Positions 1 to 6,545 of a DNA stretch of 7,421 bases are shown piece by piece. This DNA comes from Clostridia bacterium. Its GTDB lineage: Bacteria; Bacillota_A; Clostridia; Oscillospirales; CAG-272. The stretch's first letter is position 1; every line of letters begins with the position of its first letter. The notes beneath the pieces are model-generated. The model did no database searches. It was not told the DNA's origin and was given only the letters and a program-made list of their open reading frames with translations. The position numbers and the translations under genes were made by a program. The stretch is taken from positions 1-7,421 of the forward strand of contig JAFXNX010000318.1 of assembly GCA_017529175.1 (NCBI GenBank), in the 5' to 3' direction.

Positions 1-227
1 ACGGCAAGGGTTATCCCGAAGGGCTCTCGGGAGAGGATATACCGCTCTCAGCGCGTATTATGGCGGTCGCGGACGTATTCGACGCGCTCGTCTCAAAACG
101 CAGCTATAAAGAGCCGTATTCGTTCGAGAAATCCATCGAGATAATCAAGGAAGAAACCGGAACTCATTTCGACCCGAAGATCGCAGGCGCCTTTCTCACG
201 ATATCGGATAAATTCAAAGAATCTTAA
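1..227 (+). CDS. HD-GYP domain c-di-GMP phosphodiesterase, C-terminal fragment (5' end outside window)
   Basis: Only the last 74 codons are present, reading in the frame that starts at base 3 and ending at TAA 225-227. The fragment opens with GKGYPEGLSG, the GYP signature of HD-GYP domains. It continues with ARIMAVADVFDALVSKRSYK, which matches the family's usual R-I-x-A-V-A-D-x-F-D-A-L-x-S-x-R-x-Y-K block and contains a conserved Asp, and then with GTHFDPKIAGAF near the C-terminus. Known HD-GYP enzymes hydrolyse c-di-GMP to pGpG or GMP in the cytoplasm. The catalytic HD motif and any N-terminal sensor or receiver domain lie upstream of the window, so activity and domain architecture cannot be judged. 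The gene converges on the EAL-domain gene at 298-2583 and shares its terminator. Confidence 0.93.
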   Translation, partial: GKGYPEGLSGEDIPLSARIMAVADVFDALVSKRSYKEPYSFEKSIEIIKEETGTHFDPKIAGAFLTISDKFKES

Positions 228-244
228 GCATTGATCCCGAAATT

Positions 245-285
245 AAAAGCGCTCCCGCGGCGAAGATCGCCGCGGGAGCTTATTA
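245..285. terminator. Bidirectional intrinsic terminator between convergent genes
   Basis: A perfect 12-bp stem, GCTCCCGCGGCG (251-262), pairs with CGCCGCGGGAGC (268-279) around a 5-nt loop, AAGAT. On the plus strand it is followed by TTATTATT; on the minus strand it is followed by TTTTAATTT. The minus-strand T tract is the better of the two. It lies 23 bp after the HD-GYP stop and 18 bp past the EAL gene's stop, so it can end both transcripts. It is the only convincing terminator in the window, which supports a single long minus-strand operon. The rest of 228-297 holds nothing else I recognise. Confidence 0.9.
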
Positions 286-297
286 TTCGTATCTCTG

Positions 298-2583
298 TTA
301 TATGATCTTTGCGTTTGCAAGGAATCCAGTATAGTCCGTAAGAGACAAGGGCTTTGAATAGTAGTAACCCTGTACCACGTGACATCCGATACTCTTGAGC
401 AGTTCCACCTGATCCTGGTGCTCGACGCCCTCCTGTGTGACCTTCATATGAAGTTCACGCGCAAGGGATACGATACTTGAGAGGACCTTGAGGTCACGTT
501 CGTCGGAATAACCTTTTCTTATAAAGAAGCGGTCGAGCTTGATCTCGTCCATCGGAAGCTCCTTGAGGATACTGTAGGACGAGAATCCGGAGCCGAAGTC
601 GTCTATCGAACACTTGAATCCGCTGTCGTGAAGCTGTTTGATAATGTCACGAAGCATATCGTAGTCTTCATATGCGAAGCTCTCGGTAAATTCTATAGTG
701 ATAAATCCGTCGGCGATATTGTGTTTCGCTTTCGTTTCCGTATAGAATCGCACGAAGTCCTTTGAAGTCGCCGTAACGCGGGATGCGTTGACAGATACCG
801 GATAGAGCGGTAAGCCGTTCATAACGGCGTCCTCGATATAAAGACATACCTGCTCGAATACGTAATGGTCGAGCTTTTCAATAAAGTGGTTCGCTTCGAA
901 CAAAGGGATGAAAACGCCCGGCTGCATATATTCGTCAAGCTCTGGGTTGTACCAGCGCACAAGCGCCTCGCATCCGTCCGGACGGCGCTCGTTGATGTTG
1001 TACTTTGCCTGATAGAATATCTTGAAGTCGTGGTTTGCAAGCGCTTTTTCCATATGGAGCTCGATGTAGTCGTTCTGCACCGTGCTGGAATGAATAGTCT
1101 CGTTGTAATAACGGAATTTACCGAAGTCGTAAGAGTAACTTGACGCTTTTTCCGCTTCGACCGCAAGGTCGATCATCTTCGGAACGCTATCGGTCAGATT
1201 CTTTTCGTTCGTGTAAATACCGCCCGTCAGAACGAGCATTGCGCTGTCGGTAAGCTGAGCGCTGTGAGCCGCGGCAAGCGCCTCAAGAGAGCTGATACGC
1301 TCTTCAAGAGTCTTCTTATCGCGGTAATGAAGAAGCAGTATGAATCTGCCGTTGTTGTCATAACCGAGTGTCTCGTCGAGCTGAAGGATCTTACTGTAAA
1401 GCATATGAAGATGCTTCAGTATCGTGACAGTTGCTTCCTGACCGAACTGAGACGAGAGATACTCAAAGTGGTTGACGTCGACAACTACAACCGCAAAAGA
1501 CGTCGCCTTGTGCTTTTCGATGAGTCCCGCCGCAACGCGCTCGAACTTCGACCTTGAAGCGCATCCGATCTGATCGTTCGTATCGTTCATCGCGCTGTAC
1601 ATCTTCTTGTGACGCAGCTTCTGAACGATGGTTATGATGCAGACGAAGAAGATAAGTATGAAGAATACGACGAGAGCGGCAAGAATTGCCTGCAGTATAA
1701 AGTATCCCGAAGGATAAATGTTCTCGCACTTATAGTAACCGACGGTGGAAAGTATCGTCGTATTGTGCTCTCTTGCGCTGCTGACCGCAACTACGCAGTC
1801 GTCGCCGTTAAGGTTTTCGAAGTAAATATCGTCGTTTCCAACGTCGATGGATATACGAAGATCATCAACGGAGAGCTTCTTGTTGAACTCCTCGCGGAGA
1901 ATATCGTAAATATCTCCGTACTGACGTATCTCGATAGTCTTATCCGCGTGGATGATCTTTACGACCTCGCCCTGCGGCGTGCAGAAAATTGTAAGCTGCG
2001 AGTTGTTGTAGTCGATATTACTGAGGTCGTGCGCATAATCCGCGATCCTTACAGTCTCGTAGAAAACGAGAAGCGAATCTGCGTACGGACAGCCTGAAAG
2101 CGGAACGTAATACGCGATAACGCTGAGGTTGAACTGCTTATCGGGAACTACGCCGATGCAGGCAAGCTCACCTCTTTGTACAAAATCCGCAATATCGGTG
2201 AGTTCCATTTGAAAATCGAACTCATTGTCCGCTACGTTGAACTCCGCTCCGTTTTTGAAATAGCGGAGAAAATATATTTCGCTGAACTGCTCGTCACGGC
2301 TGAGTCTGTGCATCTGTATCGAAAAGTCCTCTTCGTCCTCATACGAACCGCTCGTAACGGTGACGGCGAAATCGTACGCTTTCGACTTGAAGACGTCGAG
2401 CGCCGCGCTGAGGTCGTTAGCACCGCTCTCAACGTAATGAAGCGCGGTATTTCCCGCTTCTTCCTCGATGGTGCCGGAATATCTGATGAGCATGGCTATG
2501 CATCCGGCTATCATCAGAATACAGACGAACAGCGTCAGGATCAGCAAATAGTTGCGCGAGCGTTTCTGCTCTTTTGCTTTCAT
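298..2583 (-). CDS. Membrane-bound sensor with degenerate GGDEF and intact EAL domain (predicted c-di-GMP phosphodiesterase)
   Basis: A 761-residue protein with a short basic N-terminus, membrane helix at about 12-33, an extracytoplasmic region at about 34-293, a second membrane helix at about 294-320, a GGDEF-like domain at about 340-490 and an EAL domain at about 505-755. The extracytoplasmic part has the size and position of a sensor domain; I do not assign it to a family. The GGDEF signature has decayed to NNGRF (410-414), so diguanylate cyclase activity is unlikely. The EAL domain keeps the family's key residues: E539 in EALVRW, N599 in SVNASR, E631 in IEFTES, D661-D662 in DDFGSG, K682, E718 in EGVE, and QGYYYSKP at 738-745. 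It is therefore expected to cleave c-di-GMP to pGpG at the inner membrane face. ATG 2583 follows an AGGTG ribosome binding site about 8 nt upstream. It is the last gene of the operon, 18 bp behind the 76-aa gene. Confidence 0.93.
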   Translation of the reverse strand: MKAKEQKRSRNYLLILTLFVCILMIAGCIAMLIRYSGTIEEEAGNTALHYVESGANDLSAALDVFKSKAYDFAVTVTSGSYEDEEDFSIQMHRLSRDEQFSEIYFLRYFKNGAEFNVADNEFDFQMELTDIADFVQRGELACIGVVPDKQFNLSVIAYYVPLSGCPYADSLLVFYETVRIADYAHDLSNIDYNNSQLTIFCTPQGEVVKIIHADKTIEIRQYGDIYDILREEFNKKLSVDDLRISIDVGNDDIYFENLNGDDCVVAVSSAREHNTTILSTVGYYKCENIYPSGYFILQAILAALVVFFILIFFVCIITIVQKLRHKKMYSAMNDTNDQIGCASRSKFERVAAGLIEKHKATSFAVVVVDVNHFEYLSSQFGQEATVTILKHLHMLYSKILQLDETLGYDNNGRFILLLHYRDKKTLEERISSLEALAAAHSAQLTDSAMLVLTGGIYTNEKNLTDSVPKMIDLAVEAEKASSYSYDFGKFRYYNETIHSSTVQNDYIELHMEKALANHDFKIFYQAKYNINERRPDGCEALVRWYNPELDEYMQPGVFIPLFEANHFIEKLDHYVFEQVCLYIEDAVMNGLPLYPVSVNASRVTATSKDFVRFYTETKAKHNIADGFITIEFTESFAYEDYDMLRDIIKQLHDSGFKCSIDDFGSGFSSYSILKELPMDEIKLDRFFIRKGYSDERDLKVLSSIVSLARELHMKVTQEGVEHQDQVELLKSIGCHVVQGYYYSKPLSLTDYTGFLANAKII

Positions 2584-2601
2584 TTGAACACCTGCAAGTC
2601 T

Positions 2602-2832
2602 TTATTTTTCAAGCTCTTCAAGCTCTTTCATCAGACGGTGGAGATTATCTCTTTCCTCTTCCACCTGAGCGGTAAACTGGTTGAAATAATCAACGTCGTT
2701 ATCGTTCGGCTCGACGTGACGCAGAATTGCGTCAACAAGCGCCGCCTGAGACCTTGATCTCTTCTGCTCGATCTCGGTAATGCGCGCTTTGCTTTTTTCG
2801 ATTGCTTTCTTCAGTTTCTTTTTTTCAAACAT
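2602..2832 (-). CDS. Small coiled-coil protein of unknown function (76 aa)
   Basis: I do not recognise a family. The protein is almost entirely charged helix: a basic first helix (about 2-39, MFEKKKLKKAIEKSKARI onward), a short break around 41-46 (EPNDND), and an acidic second helix (about 47-76) ending LMKELEELEK. This pattern suggests a helical hairpin or coiled coil. There is no signal peptide or membrane segment, so it should be cytoplasmic. The start is ATG 2832; its ribosome binding site, AAAGGATG, overlaps the TAA of the upstream signal peptidase gene (13 bp between the genes), and the downstream EAL gene starts 18 bp after its stop. That tight placement supports a real gene co-translated with its neighbours, probably an adaptor or assembly partner, but the role is inference. 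Confidence 0.8.
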   Translation of the reverse strand: MFEKKKLKKAIEKSKARITEIEQKRSRSQAALVDAILRHVEPNDNDVDYFNQFTAQVEEERDNLHRLMKELEELEK

Positions 2833-2845
2833 ATCAGTTCATCCT

Positions 2846-3580
2846 TTACTGATCATTTATGTCATTGTTTGGTTCTTTGTCAACCGTGTTGTCATCTGTG
2901 TCGCCGCCGTCCGGCGGATCCTTGATACCGGATGCGTCGTTTTCGGCTTTAAGTCTCTCGACTTCTTCGCGAACTCTTTCGTCGATCTCGCGCTGCCGTT
3001 CTTCCTCGAGCTCATCAGACTTCTTCTTTCCCGAACGGAGCATACCGGGAAGATACATCGCCGCAACGATACCGAGGATAAGCACTATCGCCGTTACAAG
3101 TCCCGCGGACGAGAAGAAAAATCTTCCGATCACAGAGAGGACGGGCAGATTGCGAACGTACTTTCCGAGGACGTTCCAGGACTTCGCCGTGTACGCGTCT
3201 TTGATCGCGTTGTTATCGCCTTTTGTCACGAACTCACTGTGATCTTTAAGCACCTCAACGACTCTGTGCGTATTGTAAGAGCCGCCGAGGGCGGGATCGT
3301 CGGATTTGAAAATGATTATATCTCCGGCTTCAATATCGTTCGTGTCGACTTTTTCGATAAGTATATAGCTTTTCTCCGGAATGACAGGCTCCATACTCTT
3401 TGTCATGACCCACGCGGTGGATTTTCCGAATATGAAAAGCGTATTGTTCTGCGCCTTCGATACCATAACGAATACCGCGAGCAGAACTATTGCAAATATC
3501 AGCACGTACCCGACTACGTCGAGCACGGTGCGTATCACACTTCTTTTACCTTTTTTGACTTTTTCCGAGGATCCCATCAT
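2846..3580 (-). CDS. S26B-family (SipW/Sec11-type) signal peptidase I-like protein with coiled-coil cytoplasmic tail
   Basis: A 244-residue membrane protein. Membrane helix 1 is at about 18-40 and helix 2 at about 153-178, with the catalytic part between them outside the membrane. Signal peptidase boxes are visible: TKSMEP with nucleophile S62, NTHRVVEV with H105 in place of the bacterial general-base Lys (the mark of the ER/archaeal/SipW branch), and TKGDNN with D122 followed by D128. In known members this Ser-His type enzyme removes signal peptides from exported proteins. Unusual is the roughly 62-residue C-terminal tail (183-244), which starts with a charged helix rich in Glu and Arg and ends in an Asp/Asn-rich stretch; by topology it lies in the cytoplasm. 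Bacillus SipW is about 190 aa, so the tail is an addition. The ATG overlaps the upstream stop as ATGA and has GGGAG upstream, so the two genes are translationally coupled. A second in-frame ATG follows immediately. Confidence 0.9.
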   Translation of the reverse strand: MMGSSEKVKKGKRSVIRTVLDVVGYVLIFAIVLLAVFVMVSKAQNNTLFIFGKSTAWVMTKSMEPVIPEKSYILIEKVDTNDIEAGDIIIFKSDDPALGGSYNTHRVVEVLKDHSEFVTKGDNNAIKDAYTAKSWNVLGKYVRNLPVLSVIGRFFFSSAGLVTAIVLILGIVAAMYLPGMLRSGKKKSDELEEERQREIDERVREEVERLKAENDASGIKDPPDGGDTDDNTVDKEPNNDINDQ

Positions 3581-4860
3581 TCAATATCTCCCGCGTCGTC
3601 TTCACTTGCTGTCTTATCCGTCTCACCCGGCTCGGGTATGACGTTTGCGCTGTAAAGATATTCCTCACCGCGCTCCTTGATGATATCGCACGCGTCAAGC
3701 GCGACGTCGAGAGACTCGAGCATTATCCTGTCCTCGGGAGTCAGAGTTTCGTATCTTGCCTCCATAGTGGACTTCGCCGTTCTCTCGCGCTCCTTCGGCG
3801 CATCTTCAATATCGAATTCACCCTCGGCAAGACGCTCGAGCTCGCCTATGATCTTCGGTTTCAGCTCGTCGCTCGTCAGTTCGCTGTCGAGAGTTCTGTC
3901 TATCTCGAACTCGTTGCGGATATTGTATCTGAATATCATATACTGGAGAGCAAGCGTCGAGTAGAGCTGCTTGATGTACTCTTCGTCGATGTCCTCGAGA
4001 TTCTCCTGAACGAGCATACTGTAACCCGCGGACTCGTAGCTCTCGATGAACTGCCAGAGCGCGAGGCACTGTCTCATGTTCTTGTTTTTGAGGATGGCGT
4101 TCGTACGCATTACGGGCGGTCTTATATAACTCTTTCCCATCTCGCGGACGAAATCGGAATCGGCGTACATCGTTACGATATTGTAAAGACGCTCGACACG
4201 GTGCCAGAGGTCGGTCGTGTAGGAATAGTTGCGCTCGACCTTGTCCTCGACGCCGTCGGAGGACTCGGAGATCTCGACTTTGAAATTCATCTTGACCTTC
4301 ACCTTGTCGTGAACGAAGTCGTCGTTGAATTCAATGCTCGCGGTCTTTTCGTCTTGACCGGCGTTGAGAGCGATCTCATATCTTCTGCTGACGAAGATAT
4401 AGAGGCGGTTGATGAGCGTATTTATGAATTTGTTTTCGTAAGTCTGCATCGTCTCTTCTTTATAAACGTTGAGCAGCTGTTTGGGGATTATCGTATCGCC
4501 TTCGATACGCTGGATCAGATTCGTATGCTGAGAGAGGTGCTGGAGCGTTCTGACGGATACTTTCTTCGCCTGTTCCGCGTTGACGAGCTCCTCCCTGTCC
4601 TCAATGAATCTCGAAGGATTTCTGATGATGACGTCGAGCGCGGGAAGCGTATCCTCAACGATATTCACCCACGTTTCGTCTATCGCGCGCAGAAAATAAC
4701 GCTTGCGAAGCTCCATCGTGGCTTTGCCGTTCTTCATACGGTCGAGTATCGTCTGGAAGGCGCTGTACTCGTTGACTACGCTGTCTATAAAGTAAGTCGC
4801 GTCATCGTAAGCGGACTTGAACATATTCTCGTTATTCGCCGTGATATCGTTATCAGCCAT
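3577..4860 (-). CDS. DUF2357-like partner protein of McrB-type AAA+ ATPase (427 aa)
   Basis: A soluble, acidic, mainly helical protein with no signal peptide or membrane helix. Two stretches recall DUF2357-type proteins that accompany McrB-like ATPases: KEETMQTYENKFINTLINRL (134-153), and a stretch from about 249 to 282 containing MRTNAILKNKNMRQCLALWQ. This assignment is from memory of the family pattern and is moderate in strength. Between them, about 171-210 looks like beta strands with an acidic loop. The C-terminus (from about 350) is low-complexity, rich in Glu and Asp. No convincing PD-(D/E)xK nuclease motif is visible. The frame is open to a TTG at 4866, but I start at ATG 4860, which has AGGAGG 8 nt upstream; the TTG would leave only 2 nt. 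It follows the ATPase gene by 25 bp and overlaps the next peptidase gene by 4 bp, so it probably acts with the ATPase at the membrane. A role in substrate recruitment or scaffolding is inference. Confidence 0.8.
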   Translation of the reverse strand: MADNDITANNENMFKSAYDDATYFIDSVVNEYSAFQTILDRMKNGKATMELRKRYFLRAIDETWVNIVEDTLPALDVIIRNPSRFIEDREELVNAEQAKKVSVRTLQHLSQHTNLIQRIEGDTIIPKQLLNVYKEETMQTYENKFINTLINRLYIFVSRRYEIALNAGQDEKTASIEFNDDFVHDKVKVKMNFKVEISESSDGVEDKVERNYSYTTDLWHRVERLYNIVTMYADSDFVREMGKSYIRPPVMRTNAILKNKNMRQCLALWQFIESYESAGYSMLVQENLEDIDEEYIKQLYSTLALQYMIFRYNIRNEFEIDRTLDSELTSDELKPKIIGELERLAEGEFDIEDAPKERERTAKSTMEARYETLTPEDRIMLESLDVALDACDIIKERGEEYLYSANVIPEPGETDKTASEDDAGDIE

Positions 4861-4868
4861 GATCAAAT

Positions 4869-4877
4869 CCTCCTTCC
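4869..4877 (-). promoter_or_regulatory. Strong ribosome binding site that sets the start of the DUF2357-like gene
   Basis: On the minus strand the sequence is GGAAGGAGG. Its AGGAGG core ends 8 nt before ATG 4860, which is ideal, and only 2 nt before the alternative TTG 4866. It is the best ribosome binding site in the window and lies in the 25-bp gap after the ATPase stop. Confidence 0.85.
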
Positions 4878-4885
4878 GTCAAATA

Positions 4886-6472
4886 TCAATATGTCATCTT
4901 GTGCAGACGCTGCAGGTACTCGATACATTCCTTCATCTCGCCCTTGCCGAAGAGCTTATCCATATACATGATAAGTCCGCGGATCTCGTCACGAATGAGA
5001 GAGAGGTTGAGTCCTTCAAACTTTCTGAACACCTTTGTCGCAAGGATGTAGTCGATACCGTCAAGCTCCGTGCCGCCGCACGCGACGTAAACGGGTACGA
5101 ACATACGAAGCTGTTTTATGATACGGTTACCGAACGCAACTCTGAACTTCTCGATAACGTAAAGGTCGAGCATACCTATCTTATTAATAATCTCTTCGCT
5201 GACGGGATGCTCTTCAAACGCCTTGTTGTAAAGGGATTCCACGTACGAGTAGCTGATCAGCTTCGGAGCGGTCTCGGGAGCGTCGAACGGAATACCCTTC
5301 GAATCGAGGTTGATAACGAGAGCACGGTCGTAGACATTATCGGATATCGCGAACTTGGAGTCGTCGTTGTTAGCCGTAACGATATACCATACGTTCTGCG
5401 GTATCTGGAGTTTACCGTCGCGAAGTCTCGTCGGGTCGCCCGGCCATGCGGACGGAACGAGCTCGATCTTCCACTCTTCGGGGTTCGGCATCTCGAGGAT
5501 GGAGAGCATTTCCGCGAAGTAATACTCGACACGCGCGATGTTCATCTCGTCGAGGATGATGATATTGATATCGTCATTGTACGACGCCTCATATATACGC
5601 TTGAGGACTTCGGTCTCGTTGAACTTCTTCGTGAATTCGTTGAAGAATCCGAAGAGCTCTGTACGGTCACGCCAGCTCGGCTGAACGGACGCGATCGTGG
5701 AGTCGACCTGGAAGTATTTACCGAGCATATAAGGAAGCGACGTCTTACCTGTACCGGAGATACCTTGCAAGAGGATCAGCTTCGTCGAAGCAAGACCCGC
5801 GATCATCAGACGGATGACCTTGATCTCATAGAAGAGCTTGCTTCTCGAGCATGCGAAGTTTCTTATATCGTCGCAGAGCTGTTCGAGAGACATCGTATTC
5901 TCATACATCGGCGGTACGTAATAAGTATACTTCTCGTCGACCGCGGAGAGTCGGTAGAATCTCTTTGCTCCGGCGTCTACGGGAGTATCCGCGCTGCCGC
6001 CGGCTGCGGCAACAGTTCTGACAGGACCCGCGACAATGTTTCCGCTCTCGTCTTCCTTCTCGCCGAAGAACTGACGAAGTTCCTCATACGTAACACCGGA
6101 CGGATCGAACTTCTGCGCGAGGATACGTTCCTTTTCCTGCGTCAGCTTTATGACGTCGCGGTGAAGGTCGGCGATCTCCTCGAGCATATCCTCGTTTCCG
6201 ACAAGGGTATGTCTGAATCTGAGGTATTTTCTTATCGCGAGAACGATAAGGAAAACCGCTCCGGCTACTATTGCGTATGTAATAAGGAACGTAAGGATGC
6301 AAAGGACCCATCCCATAACGTTGAAGTCATTCTTATAGCGCGAGAGCTGGTCGAATATGACCGGGAAATTGAAGAACTGGAAGATGACGTTGAACACGCC
6401 CTTTATGAAATTCCAGAACCCTTCGAGTATCGTTGTGAAGAAGGCAAAAAGCCAATTCATGAAAGCATCCAT
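4886..6472 (-). CDS. Membrane-anchored McrB/MoxR-like AAA+ ATPase
   Basis: A 528-residue protein. The N-terminus has a long aromatic-rich hydrophobic stretch (about 6-36) and a clear membrane helix (about 53-80), giving a probable hairpin with both ends in the cytoplasm. A charged, coiled-coil-like segment (about 93-120) and a Gly/Ala linker (about 145-168) lead to the AAA+ domain at about 195-400. Visible motifs are Walker A GISGTGKT (237-244), the SWRDRTELFGFFN block (266-278) typical of McrB-like ATPases, Walker B IIILDEMN (304-311, D308/E309) continuing IARVEYYFAE, sensor 1 TANND (366-370) and arginine finger R383 in YDRA. All ATPase residues look intact. No McrB-type DNA-binding domain is present; the membrane hairpin takes its place. 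The C-terminal part (about 400-528) is a helical lid-like region. ATG 6472 has a weak AGGGTG site about 9 nt upstream; a second ATG at codon 5 is possible. A role in remodelling membrane or export complexes is inferred from context. Confidence 0.92.
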   Translation of the reverse strand: MDAFMNWLFAFFTTILEGFWNFIKGVFNVIFQFFNFPVIFDQLSRYKNDFNVMGWVLCILTFLITYAIVAGAVFLIVLAIRKYLRFRHTLVGNEDMLEEIADLHRDVIKLTQEKERILAQKFDPSGVTYEELRQFFGEKEDESGNIVAGPVRTVAAAGGSADTPVDAGAKRFYRLSAVDEKYTYYVPPMYENTMSLEQLCDDIRNFACSRSKLFYEIKVIRLMIAGLASTKLILLQGISGTGKTSLPYMLGKYFQVDSTIASVQPSWRDRTELFGFFNEFTKKFNETEVLKRIYEASYNDDINIIILDEMNIARVEYYFAEMLSILEMPNPEEWKIELVPSAWPGDPTRLRDGKLQIPQNVWYIVTANNDDSKFAISDNVYDRALVINLDSKGIPFDAPETAPKLISYSYVESLYNKAFEEHPVSEEIINKIGMLDLYVIEKFRVAFGNRIIKQLRMFVPVYVACGGTELDGIDYILATKVFRKFEGLNLSLIRDEIRGLIMYMDKLFGKGEMKECIEYLQRLHKMTY

Positions 6473-6545
6473 AAAACTTTACACCCTAAAATGATATACT
6501 TTTTATACTGTTGTCTGGCGAAAAGTCGCCTTTTGTGTACTTATT
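6473..6545 (-). promoter_or_regulatory. Largest gap within the operon, with small hairpin and AT-rich stretch
   Basis: These 73 bp separate the first peptidase gene from the ATPase gene. On the minus strand they contain GGCGA-CTTT-TCGCC (6530-6517), a 5-bp stem with a 4-nt loop, preceded by AAAA and not followed by a T tract, so it is a poor terminator for the operon. The overlapping AAAAG-GCGA-CTTTT can form an alternative stem. Downstream is an AT-rich stretch with TATAAA and TATCAT, either of which might serve as a -10 box, but I find no good -35 at 16-18 bp. An internal promoter, mRNA processing site or simple spacer are all possible. Confidence 0.3.

Noticed and set aside
2780..3655. A 291-codon plus-strand open frame opposite the second peptidase gene.
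   Set aside because: It runs in mirror register across the whole peptidase gene and its neighbours' ends; the minus-strand protein has signal peptidase boxes and two membrane helices, the plus-strand one has no coherent features.
4237..4262. E-D-K at residues 205-207 of the DUF2357-like protein as an ExK nuclease motif.
   Set aside because: It lies in an acidic, loop-like stretch and not at the end of a hydrophobic strand, with no convincing preceding Asp; a chance match is likely.
4861..4866. TTG at 4866 as start of the DUF2357-like gene.
   Set aside because: The AGGAGG would be only 2 nt from TTG but is 8 nt from ATG 4860.
3577..6472. Type IV (McrBC-like) restriction system.
   Set aside because: The ATPase lacks a DNA-binding domain and has membrane segments, no nuclease is visible, and the neighbours are signal peptidases and a c-di-GMP enzyme. 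It remains a distant relation only.
6512..6536. The hairpin at 6517-6530 as a plus-strand terminator, since TTTT follows it on that strand.
   Set aside because: There is no plus-strand gene upstream to terminate and the stem is only 5 bp.
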